From the NCBI RefSeq assembly GCF_000002425.4, contig NC_037267.1, positions 13,169,423 through 13,233,422 on the forward strand: a DNA stretch of 64,000 nucleotides, read 5' to 3'. Under the pieces are notes generated by a model. It did no database searches. It was not told the DNA's origin and worked only from the letters and a program-made list of their open reading frames with translations. Origin of the DNA: Physcomitrium patens. Its lineage: Eukaryota > Streptophyta > Bryopsida > Funariales > Funariaceae. Each line of letters opens with the position of its first letter. Within the stretch, counting starts at the first letter, position 1. Both the position numbers and the translations under genes were made by a program. Positions 47,900 through 59,401 of this stretch are shown piece by piece.

Positions 47900-50483
47900 T
47901 TTAGAAAGCACTTTGATTTAATATGAAATTCTTTTAGTTACAAAACATTGAAGATTGGATGGACCAAAATATGTGGCGAAAGCTCAAGGTGGTATGCAAC
48001 ATCAAAAATCATTCCAAAAATGCAAAAAGGTCCAAGCCACCAAGGTACTAGTTTACAAAACTGGGTTGATGTAGCAAGTGGTAAGTTGACATTGGAAAGT
48101 AATACCTTATCAACCTCTTGAAAGATCTTGTATTGTCAATGGTTATTTGCATACTGCCTGTGTCAATTCTATGCAGTAAAGAGACAATGTTCTACCTCTT
48201 ATAAGGCCATTGTAAGCCATTGTATAAACTCCTTTGTTATCAAGTTGTTAGTGTCGATGAGAAGATGGAGAGTTGTTGGCATAATTAGATATTGATCGAT
48301 GTTAAAAAAAAATGATGAATGACTAGTACTTGCTTGAATACTATTATTATAAGAAAACTTCAAGGATGTTAAGTATTCATTCCAATCATTATGATCAACT
48401 ATCACAAATGCCTATAGCATATCTTCTAAGGTCCGATTTGCATACTCCATTTGTCCATTTTTTTGGAGATGAAAGGTTGTAGGCATCACAAGTTACATGC
48501 CTAATAGCTTAAATAAGGCTTATTAAAAGCTTCTCTTGAAATGTGGATGTCAATTGAAACAATGACATGAGGTAATCTATAGTGATGAAAGACAATATTA
48601 AAGAAGACTTGTGCAAGTGCTAGAGCATCAATATCTAAGCACATTGTGACCAAATGAAGTTGTTTTGAAAGCCAATCCATAAAGATGATAACGGCGGTGT
48701 AATTATGAAGCTCCTGCAATAAATACATAATGATATCCATAGTCATCTTCTCCTAACATGCCAAAAATAATGGAATTGGTTGCAATAATATAGGAGATGT
48801 TGCGTTGCATGCTTTATTATGTTGACATGACTTGCAAGGGCATACAAAAGCTCAAACATCATAATTCAAATATGTCCAAAATCATATCTTTGATATCTAT
48901 TCTAGACTCTTCTCTCGCCCCAGATGTCCAAATATTAGAATATCATGTCCCTCTTGAAGTATGTGCATTGAGAGTATAGCATTGTCAGGTACATAAATCC
49001 GCTTCTTGAAATAGAGTAAGCCTTTACTAAGACTGTACTTTTGATACTATATATTGTTTAGCTTCAACCGATTCCTAACCATCTTAAAATAAGTATCTCA
49101 ATGCATAGCTTTCTTCTATTTTGCTTCTTTAAATAGGTTTAAAATGACACTACTAACGGTAACGATTTTTGCCTTATCTCCCAATTCATCTTTCAAGTCT
49201 TGTCTTTGCAATAAGTTATTTGTTAATTTATATTGTCGTCTTTTCTTCTACTCAAGCTAGATATCAAAAAATTACAACTGTTCTTTCCAATGATGAGGTC
49301 ATGATTTCATATTTTTTAGATGCAAATCATATAGCAAGAATGAATAGTAAGTCCAAACAACTAGTGGCTTCTCCAACAGATAGTGTCGCCACATCTTTGT
49401 AGCATGTACAATTCCTAATTGCTCTCAATCACATATAGAATAATTGTGCTTTGTCCTTCTGAGCTTGCATGATTCATATATCATAAGTTGAAGGCTCCTA
49501 GGAAAATCTTATTAAAAGACTGCTTCAAAAGTAAAGTCAAAAGTATGAATGTCAAGTATATAAGGAAGGTTGAGAACATACAACTGCAATATTGGAGCAG
49601 TAATGAGTGCTTCCTTCAACCTATCAAAAGTGCTTTGCTACTCCAATTTCCATTCAAATAGAGCACCTTTCTCTAATAGGTTTGTCAATGAGGTAGCAAT
49701 GTGCACAAATTGCCAAACAAAATGTGGATAATATCTAGCAAGGCCTAAAAATGAATGGACTTTGGAAGCATCCTTAGAAGTTGGCTAATCTTCTATTGCT
49801 TTCACCTTATCTTGCTCCATGTGCATCCCTTCAAAAGACACCACATGCTCCAAAAATATGACTTTTGACTTTGAAAGTTTACATTTTGATTTCTTGCAAT
49901 AGAAGCGACTATCTTATAGTTGGCACAATACTTCTTGTAGATGTTTCTCATGTTCTTTAGGGATTTTACTATAGATGAAGATATCATCAATGAAGACAAC
50001 TACATACTTATTCAAAAGGTCTCAAAACAATCAGTTCATGTAATCCATAAAAGAAGTTGGAGCATTGATGAGGCTAAAAGATAAAATAAGCTATTCAAAA
50101 TGTCCATAATGTGTACAAAATGCCATCTTTTTAATATCCTCTCTTATAATAGGTGTGTGCTAATAGCTATTCCAAAGATCTAATTTACTAAATATGATCA
50201 CATTTTGAAGTTGATCAAAAAGATCATCCAAGTATGGAAGTGAATATGCATTTTTAATAATTTGCTTATTAAGGCTTTGATAATCGATGCAAAGTCGAAG
50301 TCCTCTATCTTTCTTAAGTACAAAGAGTACATGTGCTCTCCATAGTATTTTACTTTCTCAAATGTGGCCCTTCTTCAAGAATCCATCAAATATTTTTTTT
50401 CAATTCTTCAAGTTCATTTAGTGTTAGGTGATAAATTTGCCAACTCCTTGATTTGGCTCCAAAGAATAGTTCTATTTGAAAGG
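47900..50483 (-). pseudogene. Element B pol remnant: reverse transcriptase, RNase H, integrase
   Basis: In minus-strand order: the reverse transcriptase lead-in LTLNELEELKK (about 50395-50430), the catalytic box [13 protein letters not shown] (about 49965-50003; FIDD is the gypsy form of the YxDD box) followed by [10 protein letters not shown], and then degraded RNase H. The integrase zinc region CKSCQHNKACNAT lies near 48795-48835. The core segment with FMDWLSKQLHLV and VFFNIVFHHYRLPHVIVS lies at 48570-48700. The late integrase motif DWNEYLTSLKFSYNNS lies near 48340-48390. Stops and frameshifts interrupt all domains. Confidence 0.85.
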
Positions 50484-50488
50484 AGGCA
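50484..50488. repeat. Target-site duplication of insert C, left
   Basis: AGGCA here matches AGGCA at 52958-52962, directly bordering the TG...CA ends of insert C. Confidence 0.85.
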
Positions 50489-52957
50489 TGTGAGTATAAT
50501 TAAAAGTTCTAATGATTAGTTATAATTCTTTTTGTAATTTTTAACATATTTTTACTAATTTTAATGCTAATATAACTAATTAATAGATCCAAATTAGTTT
50601 TTTTTAGTTAATTATGACTCTCATCATATCTTTAGATTATTAATTAGATGGATACTTCTAATTAGTAGATTTATTGACTATTTTAAAATTCAAAAGAAAA
50701 AATAGTAAATTTAAAAGGTCTATGATTTTTTTCTTGAATTACTTTAAATCTTTTTTTAGTAATAAAACTACAATTTTAGTAGAATTTCTCTTCTAATTCT
50801 TAGGAATTATATCTTAAATTAATCTAAAATCTTAATTTTTAATCCAAAAGCTAATTTCTAATTTGACTATAGTTAGAAAGTCCCTTAAACCTAATTGCTC
50901 TATCTTCTTAATTAATTTTGAAGATTTTTAAGCTTAAATTTTATTTTGTAATTTAATTGGATTAAAAATATAAAGTCTAATTTTTAAATTAATAATTATC
51001 TTAAAAAGATGGAGACAAGCTAAATTTTTTGTGGAATTTCCTCTTATAGTGATATTAATCACTACTTGAAGTCGAAAAAAAAAGAAAAAATTGGAAAAAA
51101 TCACAAATTCAAGGCCAATTTGCAATTAGGTTTTGGATTTGCTAAGAGCTCATGCTTAAGGGAGTTTAAATTGAAGAATGGTGATCATGAAGGCTTTGAT
51201 GGCAAGAACCTTTGCTGATTTCCAAGTAGGCTAATTAATGTCCGTCACTTTGGGGCCTCCTCCCACCTAGTTAAGAGGGCTTGGGTGATGGAGCTCTCTT
51301 TCTCTCTCCATCTTCTTATGGCGAAGCCATGGCAAAATGTTCTCCCATCTTGTGAATGCAAATCTTCTTCTTTAAACTTGTATGGCCTCAGTTTTAACTC
51401 GCTCAGTCTATCTCTTTTTATTTTCTTGCTGTAAAACTTTGTAAGAAAATTCTACTCACCCTTAGCTTTGTAATGGCATAAGGCACGTCTGATTTGAAGT
51501 TGTGACGAATTTTTGGCGAGTTTTCAAGGTGGCAAGGGTCTATTACCTTGGCAGTGTAGGAGTGTCAGCTTAAAAAATCTATTACTCGATGACCTCTAAT
51601 TCAAATTTGATGTGGATTGTTGAAATGAATGCACTCTAAATTTTAATTTACTAAAAAATTTTAATCACTAATTCCCAATCTATATCAAATTTTTAATGAA
51701 TTTTTAAATGCAAAGAGATTTGCTGCCTTCGGAGTATTGAACAACCAGCTTTGAAAAATTGTATTTTAATACTTACTTATATTTTTTTCTGAAATTTGTT
51801 GGAAAAGGAACTTTACTAAGTGTGATTTTAGAAAAAAATTATACTTGTCAATTTTAAACTATTAACTGATTTTTAGTGAATTTTTAAGTAGAAGGATGAA
51901 TACACATCTCGAATGTCAAATCTCGGATCATCATGAAATTTGGTAGATAGGAGCAACTATATGTCAAACTCAACCACAAAAAAATTCAAGTGCATAGGAA
52001 TTGTGTGGAATTGTTAGCAAATTTTTGAATGAAAAGGGATCTGCTGCCCTCAACTTGATATACTCTAAGTAAGTATTCTCTTCCCTAATCACCTTCTAAA
52101 CACATCTCTTAGCACCTAAATTGCTATATTATCACTCATTTATCTTATTACCATCAATTAATGTTATTTAATAATTTCAAAGAAATTTTATCTCACTTGG
52201 AAATTAATCTTAAAGTCTTATCTTTCTCTCCATTCTTATCTTTAAGGATAAAATATAAATAAATAAAAATTAATCTGATCTTTTAATTTTTTCCTATTTC
52301 TTTTAACCTTAACCTTTTAACATTAAATTTTAACCTTCAACTTTAAACTTTTACTTTTAACCTTAAACTTTTACTTTTATTATTTTCAAACTTTTATTTA
52401 ACTTTTAATTATTAATTCTAACTTAAATTTTATTTTATTTTATTTATTTTAATTTTTTAATCTTCCAACTTTCATCTTTTATCTTACAAAAATCTTAACA
52501 TCATGTTAATGCTGACCTTAAATATTTAAGGCTGTTTATTACTGAATTTCTAATTCTAGATGAAGTTTTGTCATAAAAACTTCATCTGTAGATAACTTCC
52601 TATATAGAACTCTGATTTATATGATTAATACTACCTTGGAAAGCTTTAGACTAGCACTCTAGCATGGTATTTATTGTTTTTATTTTATTTTATTCTAATT
52701 CATAATTTTTAGAGTTTAAGTTTGATAGAATAAGTCTTTGAAGGCACTTAACTAAATGAACTACAAATGCTAAAAATTAAATCATAAAAAAGTGTAACTT
52801 ACTTGTTGTGTTGTTGGACTAATCTTGATTACTACCTCATTTTGGTTTTCCTATCTTGTAGATAATTTGTATCTCTACATTAATTAATATTTGGCTTTGA
52901 TGTAAGTTATGATATGATTAAATCAAATTTGAGTGAGGGGAGAAAAATCCAGTCACA
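50489..52957. mobile_element. Insert C: 2.47-kb TG...CA element, probably a large solo LTR
   Basis: The insert begins TGTGAGTATAATT and ends AATCCAGTCACA, so TGTGA and TCACA form a 5-bp terminal inverted repeat. It is flanked by perfect AGGCA duplications. The left 250 bases do not recur at the right end, so there are no internal LTRs. With no coding capacity, it is best read as a solo LTR of a large-LTR element. It splits the element B polyprotein between the VFPMDLLSS linker after protease (about 53000) and the reverse transcriptase lead-in (50483). Inside are a GC-richer patch (about 51230-51380, with a CT-rich run) and a degenerate array of CTTTTAACCTTAAA-like words (about 52290-52420). 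Strand cannot be set. Confidence 0.8.
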
Positions 52958-52962
52958 AGGCA
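52958..52962. repeat. Target-site duplication of insert C, right
   Basis: AGGCA follows the TCACA end of insert C and matches 50484-50488. Confidence 0.85.
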
Positions 52963-54700
52963 CCTCAATCAGAAGGTATGCTACTAAGTAGATCCATTGG
53001 GAAGACATTCCAATATTTTTGTATGAGTTTTTCTACCCGTTTTATTCCTTTGGATGTCTTTCCTACCATTGGTATAAGATTTGGAACCACCATATATACT
53101 AATTGCGTATATTGTATTTGCTTCTTCATAAAGATTATTCCTATAAGTAAGTCTTTAGTTGCACATTATTTTTTTTCTTCACTTCATGCATAGGTATAAA
53201 GAGACACCTTGTATCTACCATCTTTGAAAGAGATAGTCCTTCCTACCCAATCAACTTACTTATTTTCCACCTTTAGCCATGGCATATCAAAGATAACATC
53301 ATATCATATCTTTTTTTATCTTGAACATCTTCTTTAGGATATATGTGTTACTCAACCTCAAGGTTTCTTCTTCATATATTTCACTTAACATGTTCTTTTG
53401 GTCATTTACAAGGTATATATTCTCTCTTTTGGTTATCTTAGTTTTAATTCCAAATCGGTTGACAATTTCAATCAAGATGTAATTTTTCATAGAGCCATAA
53501 TCCAGAAGCACTTAACATGGCTCTCTTCTTAAATGCACCAATCGACTTTTCTTATGCTTGTTCAAAGCTATGTCAATTGCCTCTAAGAGACAGTAGCTAT
53601 CCTTAGTATTGACCCTCGGTACCTTTATTGGGGAGCCTCATTTCCTTGCTCTGTTTCATTGTAGACTTGGTGAGACTTGAAATTGTGAACCTACCTTGTT
53701 TTGTTGATGATTGAATTTTGATAATTTAGAAAACCTTTGATCTAATGGCCTAGCTCCTAAGAATAGAAACACAATCTTTTTTGTATCAATATTTTTTACC
53801 TTTGTAGTATCAATGATTTTTGTAGGGCATCAATTTCCATTGGTATTGGTTGTTGTACCATCGTATTAAATAGTGGCATAGGATCTCGTACTATAGGTTG
53901 TGCTACACAATTTTTGAAATCTATAGCATCTACTTTCTTTGCAATTCTAATTGCCTCTTCAAATATTTATAGATTCCTTAGTTCCACCTCTTACTGGACT
54001 TCAAGTTTTAAACCTAGTAGAACTCAATCCATCATCTTTGCTTCTAAAATATTACCAATTTAGACGCATAGGAACTTGAATTGAGAGACATAATCTTGCA
54101 TTGACCTAGATTGTGTAAGATTGGCCAACTGATTGCATGCTAACTTTTTTGCATTGATGGATCAAAATTGATTCTTAAACTTAGTCTCAAATTCCTCTCA
54201 ATCACAAAATCCACCTTGAATTTCATAGTTTTGAACTTGATGTCGCCACTAAATGGCTACCATATCTCTCAAATAGCTAACTGCATACATAATTCTTTTA
54301 GTGGTATTTATCTTAGATAGCTGGAAGTATTGTTATATGTTGAAGAGCCATTGACATATATCTTCGTGTCTTGAAGTTCCAAAGTATGTATTAGGCTTAC
54401 TCAATTTCAAACTACTAGATGTCGACTCCCTTGTCCTAAAGGCTTCTATTTATCCTTGCAAAGTAGCTATTTAGCCTAAGAGGTGATATATTTAAGCTTC
54501 CATCTGAGATTACTCTACCATATCTTTAATGTTGTAATTTCTTTGTTGGACTCTACTATTGTAATGCTTTCTCATTTTTTGATTAACTTTTTAAAAATAG
54601 CTTGTGATAGCTTCAACATTATATCCAATGTAACCACAATAATTGATCTTGAATTAAATAATGGCTATCAACACACTACCAAAGAACAGTCTAATACTCA
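52963..54700 (-). pseudogene. Element B gag and protease remnant
   Basis: On the minus strand the protease site reads LLDYGSMKNYILIEIVNRFG (53299-53511), where an intact element would have a D-S-G-A type site; the serine is now Tyr and the alanine Ser. A linker reading YWNVFPMDLLSS lies near 53000-53030, just before insert C. Gag lies at about 53600-54500 and is heavily broken; the nucleocapsid knuckle near 53740 has lost its cysteines. Confidence 0.7.
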
Positions 54701-54711
54701 CTCTAATATCA
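54701..54711 (-). other. Primer-binding site of element B
   Basis: The minus strand reads TGATATTAGAG, two transitions away from TGGTATCAGAG, the initiator-Met-tRNA site. It sits one base inside the 5' LTR edge. Confidence 0.65.
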
Positions 54712-54712
54712 A

Positions 54713-55133
54713 TGAAACAAGAGTAGTAAAATAGAATAAAACTCAAAAGAAAAAATTGTGAAAATAGAAATAGAACAAAACAAAATTGAATAAGAAAATG
54801 CAAAACCAAAATTTACTAAAAGAGAAAGTCTAAAGCCATATCTGACCACATGCCCAAAAAGCCCTGATTAGTCCTATTTTTACCTATTCTACTATCCTAG
54901 ACTTTCTAGAATGTTTCTAAATGATGGATCACACTTAAATAATTTTCTTAAATTCCTTTCAAAAGATTCTATGGTGGACCTTATATAAATAACAACCTTA
55001 GGCTCTTTTTAGAATCTTATATAGTCCACTAATCTAGCTTTAATTTTGAAACTTCCATAACTTTTCAAACATGATTCCAATTATCTAATCTTATGTATCA
55101 ATAATACAAATATCTTATCTATAACCTATTATA
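54713..55133 (-). repeat. 5' LTR of element B
   Basis: It aligns with 46608-47088 on the same strand. Its outer end is degraded (TATAATAGG in place of TGTAACATGG). It ends TTTCA beside the primer-binding site. Confidence 0.8.
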
Positions 55134-55345
55134 ATATTGTCTTTGAGTGATATTTTAGTCTTTTCAAGTGACACAAGAGTATATTGATATTTTAGTTCTT
55201 TGAGGTTCATGTCCTTAACAATTTAATAAGAGTCCTAATTCATTGCTCTAGTCTTATTTTAAAAGTGATTGGATTATTCTACTTCTATTGTTGTATTTTG
55301 AAAGTTGTGGATTACCTACTTTTAAATAAATTGTTTAATTTTCTA
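55134..55345 (+). repeat. Family A LTR (copy 2), right part
   Basis: Homology to the family A LTR resumes here: GACACAAGAGTATATTGA and TTCATGTCCTTAACA match the reverse complement of the solo LTR at 47320-47400. The junction word ATATT (55134) resembles ATATC at the left break (46504), a likely target duplication of element B. Confidence 0.7.
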
Positions 55346-55930
55346 ATATCAATTTTTTTCTTAATAAAAGCCAATTATCCCTCTTTGTAAAAAATTTTAT
55401 TTGATATTAGAGGTTATAAATTACTCTCCTCTAATTTGACTTGTGAATTTATTAAATTATTTGAAATAGAAGAAAAAATTATAGATGCTATACTTAGCAT
55501 AAGTGAGAATAGATTTATAACTATTGCAGACCTTCAAAAAAATTTCAACATTCTTAAGGTAGAAATTTTATACTTCATTAGCACCAAATCAAGGAAACAC
55601 TACTCCTATGCCTAAGGAAGAAATTTAGAGTTTGCATTAAGAAGTTGTGAAATTGAAGGAAGCAAGTAGATCAACCTTACAATCAAATTTAGGAATTTTC
55701 TTTTTTATAAGTACAATGGGGACAAGGATTGATGGAAGAATATCAAAATTTCAAGGATTTTTGCAATAAATCAAGCTCTATCTAAAGTTGCATTCTTTCC
55801 AATATAGATTTATTCAAGTTGGTGATTTAAATCTCTATATAAACTTATATTTAACAATGATATCCTATCTTCTATTATAGAGGAGAGAAAGATGATAGCC
55901 AAAGGATGTAAGATGCATGTAGTGCAAAAT
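55346..55930 (+). pseudogene. Leader and gag remnant of family A copy 2
   Basis: Just after the LTR, AATATCAA is the decayed primer-binding site. The next 100 bases follow the leader of copy 1 (1840-1930 reversed) in order. At about 55680-55860 a reading keeps spaced residues of the family A gag (an F-x-x-x-I-x-x-x-L-x-L pattern after a KYNG segment that matches KFDG). Many stops are present. Family A copy 2 therefore runs on the plus strand. Confidence 0.5.
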
Positions 55931-58900
55931 CAAAAATTAATGATTGCTTGAATTTTCTTGCCAATTGGCTTTGCAATTGAATTAACCTTTTCATTACCAG
56001 CAGCTTATTGTTTGTAAAGTATAATTTTGATATAAATAAAAATAAATTTCACATAGCTGAAGCAAGTGAACTTTGATTGTCATAAAAATATTGCAAATGA
56101 ATTCATTTGCTTATTCTACAATAAGAAGGTTCAAAATATCCAATTCACAATAAAACTCCATGTTAATTGTAATAAAGACAAAGTCCAAATTTGAGTGTTT
56201 GACAAAGAATACTTCCATAAATCAAAGAATTTTTTTATAATAAAATGAATTCAAGTAATAAAATAAATATTAACATTGATTGATTGTAATAAATAAGCAT
56301 CGTAGCTTACTCCTATCCAATGAATTGAAACTTTTGTATAGTTTTTCTCTAATGTAATGTAAAGTACAATAAAAATTTAGTTAACTCTACACTTTTTCTA
56401 TAATTCTATACATCCTATGTAAAACTCTTAGCTACCACAACAATTGTATTCTAGCTATAATGAAGCAAAGTTACCAACTTCAAAGGTCATTTTCAACTTT
56501 GGTTTCCATAATAGTAGTCATGTTGTAGGTCTGGCATTGTCACCATTTTGGCGCTAGTGCTGGTAGTAGCATTACTTGTCAATTGTAGTCTTGTCTATGG
56601 ATGCATTCTGCTAAACAATCCTTGTGGCCTAGCCTACTAATATTGCGACTACTATCTCAAAATTAATTATAAACTATATTGTGATTTGGTCTTTTTTGCT
56701 AGTGGATTTTGCTCCACCACAAAGGCATTCAATCCTACATATAATGAGTTGGATTAGAGCAATATCATGTGTGCTTTGAATCTGCCCCGCAAACTCAATG
56801 GCATCTTTGGTGACTTTGGCATCCTATATGAGGCCTTAAAATTGCCGCAATTGTAGAGAAAGCTCAAGAATAATCTCCACAACATATCAACTATTGTCAT
56901 AGTCAAAGATGTGTTCATCTGATCACAAAAATCAAAGAGAAGAGAGAATCAAATGTGGATGTAGCTTAACATGAATGATGCAAAGTCCATAAAGAGCAAG
57001 TTGACAGCACGATCTTTTGCATCAACCATTCATATTTTGTGTCCAAGTTTACATATACAACACAATCTTAGATTGAACTTGATATATATACATCTTCATA
57101 TGTATCACCAAATCGAAGTCACATCATAGGATGCTTCTTATATTCTTAGCTTTAAGTTTGAAACAATTAGATGCTTGATGGATTCATTCATTTTGTTTGG
57201 GCTTCAATTGGAGAGACTTTAGGACCATATAAATCAAAAGCTAATGTTGCTCATTGGTTAGAGCGTCGCTTAAATCTTTGAGGCCTTTTTGCAATTTAGA
57301 CAAATTTATTTAGATTTTGTAAGGCAAAATGAGCTTTGTATCAACTGCCATTTGTTAAGAATCCATATCAAAGTTCTAAGCTTTTCTCTCCTCTTGCCTA
57401 CCATAATAGAAACATTATCATTAGTTATATTGTTATAAAAAAAATATAACTAATCACCTAATCACTTGATGAATGTTTTTCAAGCTAATCTAGCCTTTAA
57501 AATAGATGCAATACATAAAAGCGGATAGTTGAGTTCAAGTAAAAACAAAGAGGGGTGCATGCATTGAATGAAAGCCACATTCTATTTCCACAAAATGTAA
57601 ACTTTTAAAATAAAAACAAAGATCTAATGATTGCATAAAGGCACTCTTTTTGCAATGCAAAGCTCTATAAAACAACTTATGAATTCTATAAAACGACCTA
57701 TGAACTCTAGAGAAGATGAATTTTTTTGATGAAAACCAAGACCAATCTATGTAATGAATGAGAGCTATCACTTGTCTCCTTGAGCGATCTTAATATATAG
57801 ATGATTGCTTGTTAGATTGGACTCTTGGTGTATTGATCTAAGTATGGTCACATACTTCTTTCAACTTCATAGTTGAAATATTGAAGTTTTAGAATTAAAT
57901 GTTTTGATTGGAGCTTCTGAGAAAAAAAATATCCTATTAGATGCCATGTTGTTTTCTTATTGATCAACATTGGTAATGCTAATGATAAAAACTAGACATG
58001 ACAAAAGACTTCAGTTATAGAAAATCAAATTGTGGCTAAAAAATAGTACTTGATAAGGTTAAAGATCTCACAATGGACATATTATGTGAATCCTTTGGAA
58101 GCCATGGATTATAAGTGAAAATTAACAAGATTGATTTGTTTGTAAACACAGTTTGATGCTTATATCACTAAAGTGATTGAAGGAAATTTTTCTTTAGCAA
58201 AAAATTATAGAATATGTTTTTATGTCTTTAATTGTAAGACTGGTGATAGTAGCAAGTGCATTTTGAATTTTATACGAGATTCTCATAAGCATGCTCTTAA
58301 GGTGTAATTTAAGCCTGTTGTATTACAAGCTTTTTAACTTCTATTTCTATTCAATTTAAACTATTTATTAAAGAAGAATTCTATGACAGTGTGCAAGCAA
58401 ATCACAAGATGAAGATTACAGAATCCTAACAAGAAAACAAGAAAAAGAAAAGACTTGAAATTGACTCTAAGACCATGCAAACTAGTTGAGGTAAAACTAA
58501 ATAAATAAAATGAAAAGTCAACCAAAGTGTAGGAAATGACTTTTGCAAAAAAGAGTTTGAAAAAACTACAGTAGAGCTTGAGAGTCTTTGTTCCAAGCAA
58601 ATATACTTGTTGGATTCCCCAAAGCTTGTGGCTGTTGGACTATAACTCTACCAATGTAATTGTACTAACAAAAAAACATATCAACCTGGACCCTCAACGG
58701 TAACGTCTAATTTAGCTGTACAAACTGCAAAATCCATCCACAATCAACTGCTTCAGCAAGAACTTATCTCCAAACAAAACCGATATCACAGTCCCAGACT
58801 TAAAAATGAGCACAGATCATGAGAAGAATGTTTGAAAAGAATATGCAGGAATTTGCTGGAAAAGAAGAGCCCATTGCAAAGGGAGACCCCCATAGATTGA

Positions 58901-58957
58901 GATATGGATGCTGGTTGCAACACAGTGAGACATAGTAACCATCCCAGACAAAAGACA
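55931..58957. other. AT-rich repeat-like DNA, no identifiable gene
   Basis: This may be the decayed remainder of family A copy 2 or other old elements, but I found no further motif. 56500-56900 is less AT-rich. Open frames up to 79 codons (57535-57771, 58361-58600, minus) show no domain. Confidence 0.4.
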
Positions 58958-59077
58958 GAATGAACTTTATCAGTATTACATCAGCGTCACATCGGCATCT
59001 CCGTATTTATTACCGACAAATGTCAGAACGAACCTCATCAACATCACATCAGGATCGCAGTATCCGTTGCCGACAGG
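58958..59077. repeat. Diverged tandem duplication, period about 68 bp
   Basis: GAATGAACTTTATCAGTATT (58958) is echoed by GAACGAACCTCATCAACATC (59026). Both continue through an ACATCA(G) block to CCGACAA or CCGACAGG. Confidence 0.6.
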
Positions 59078-59166
59078 GGAAGATAAGCAAATGCAACAGC
59101 TGCAGTTAATGATGCGTCGAAGACAGGTCTAAAGTTTATTCTCCGTATAGAACGGACTTGATGTGG

Positions 59167-59240
59167 GGCCGCGGGGTGCAGTGAACTATCGCGTCTTACT
59201 TCAAATATCAATGGTCGTTGGTCCGAATCCCATCGTGGTC
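59167..59240 (+). pseudogene. tRNA-like sequence, probably a decayed tRNA or SINE head
   Basis: The ends GGCCGCG (59167-59173) and CGTGGTC (59234-59240) can pair over seven positions, counting G-U pairs, and the span is 74 bases. GGTCGTTGGTCCGAATCCCA resembles a TpsiC arm and internal B box with one change. The D arm and anticodon stem pair poorly, and no convincing anticodon can be named. Confidence 0.3.
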
Positions 59241-59401
59241 GAACTTATCTATCTCACACTTAGAGCCAGAGAAAGGAACGGTCTGCTCGCACTCTTCTTC
59301 GACCAAACCTTGAGATTCTCATGAGTTCGGCAATGACACAGGTATGCTCCACTCCGATCCTCAAAGTAGACAAAATATAGATATGTGTTCATATGTTACT
59401 T

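Larger units (their letters stand above)
46508..55133 (-). mobile_element. Ty3/gypsy element B, inserted into a family A LTR, itself interrupted twice
   Basis: The element lies on the minus strand. In transcription order it has a 5' LTR (about 54713-55133), a primer-binding site (54701-54711), gag and protease remnants (52963-54700), foreign insert C (50489-52957), reverse transcriptase to integrase (about 47900-50483), a solo family A LTR (about 47290-47878), the pol C-terminus (47090-47290), a polypurine tract and the 3' LTR (about 46608-47088). Without the two inserts it would be about 5.5 kb, normal for the class. About 100 bp between 46508 and 46607 have no counterpart in the other LTR, so the left edge is approximate. 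All coding parts contain stops. Confidence 0.8.

Noticed and set aside
52933-53193. Plus-strand 86-codon frame at the edge of insert C
   Set aside because: It spans the insert junction and lies antisense to element B pol; no domain is present.
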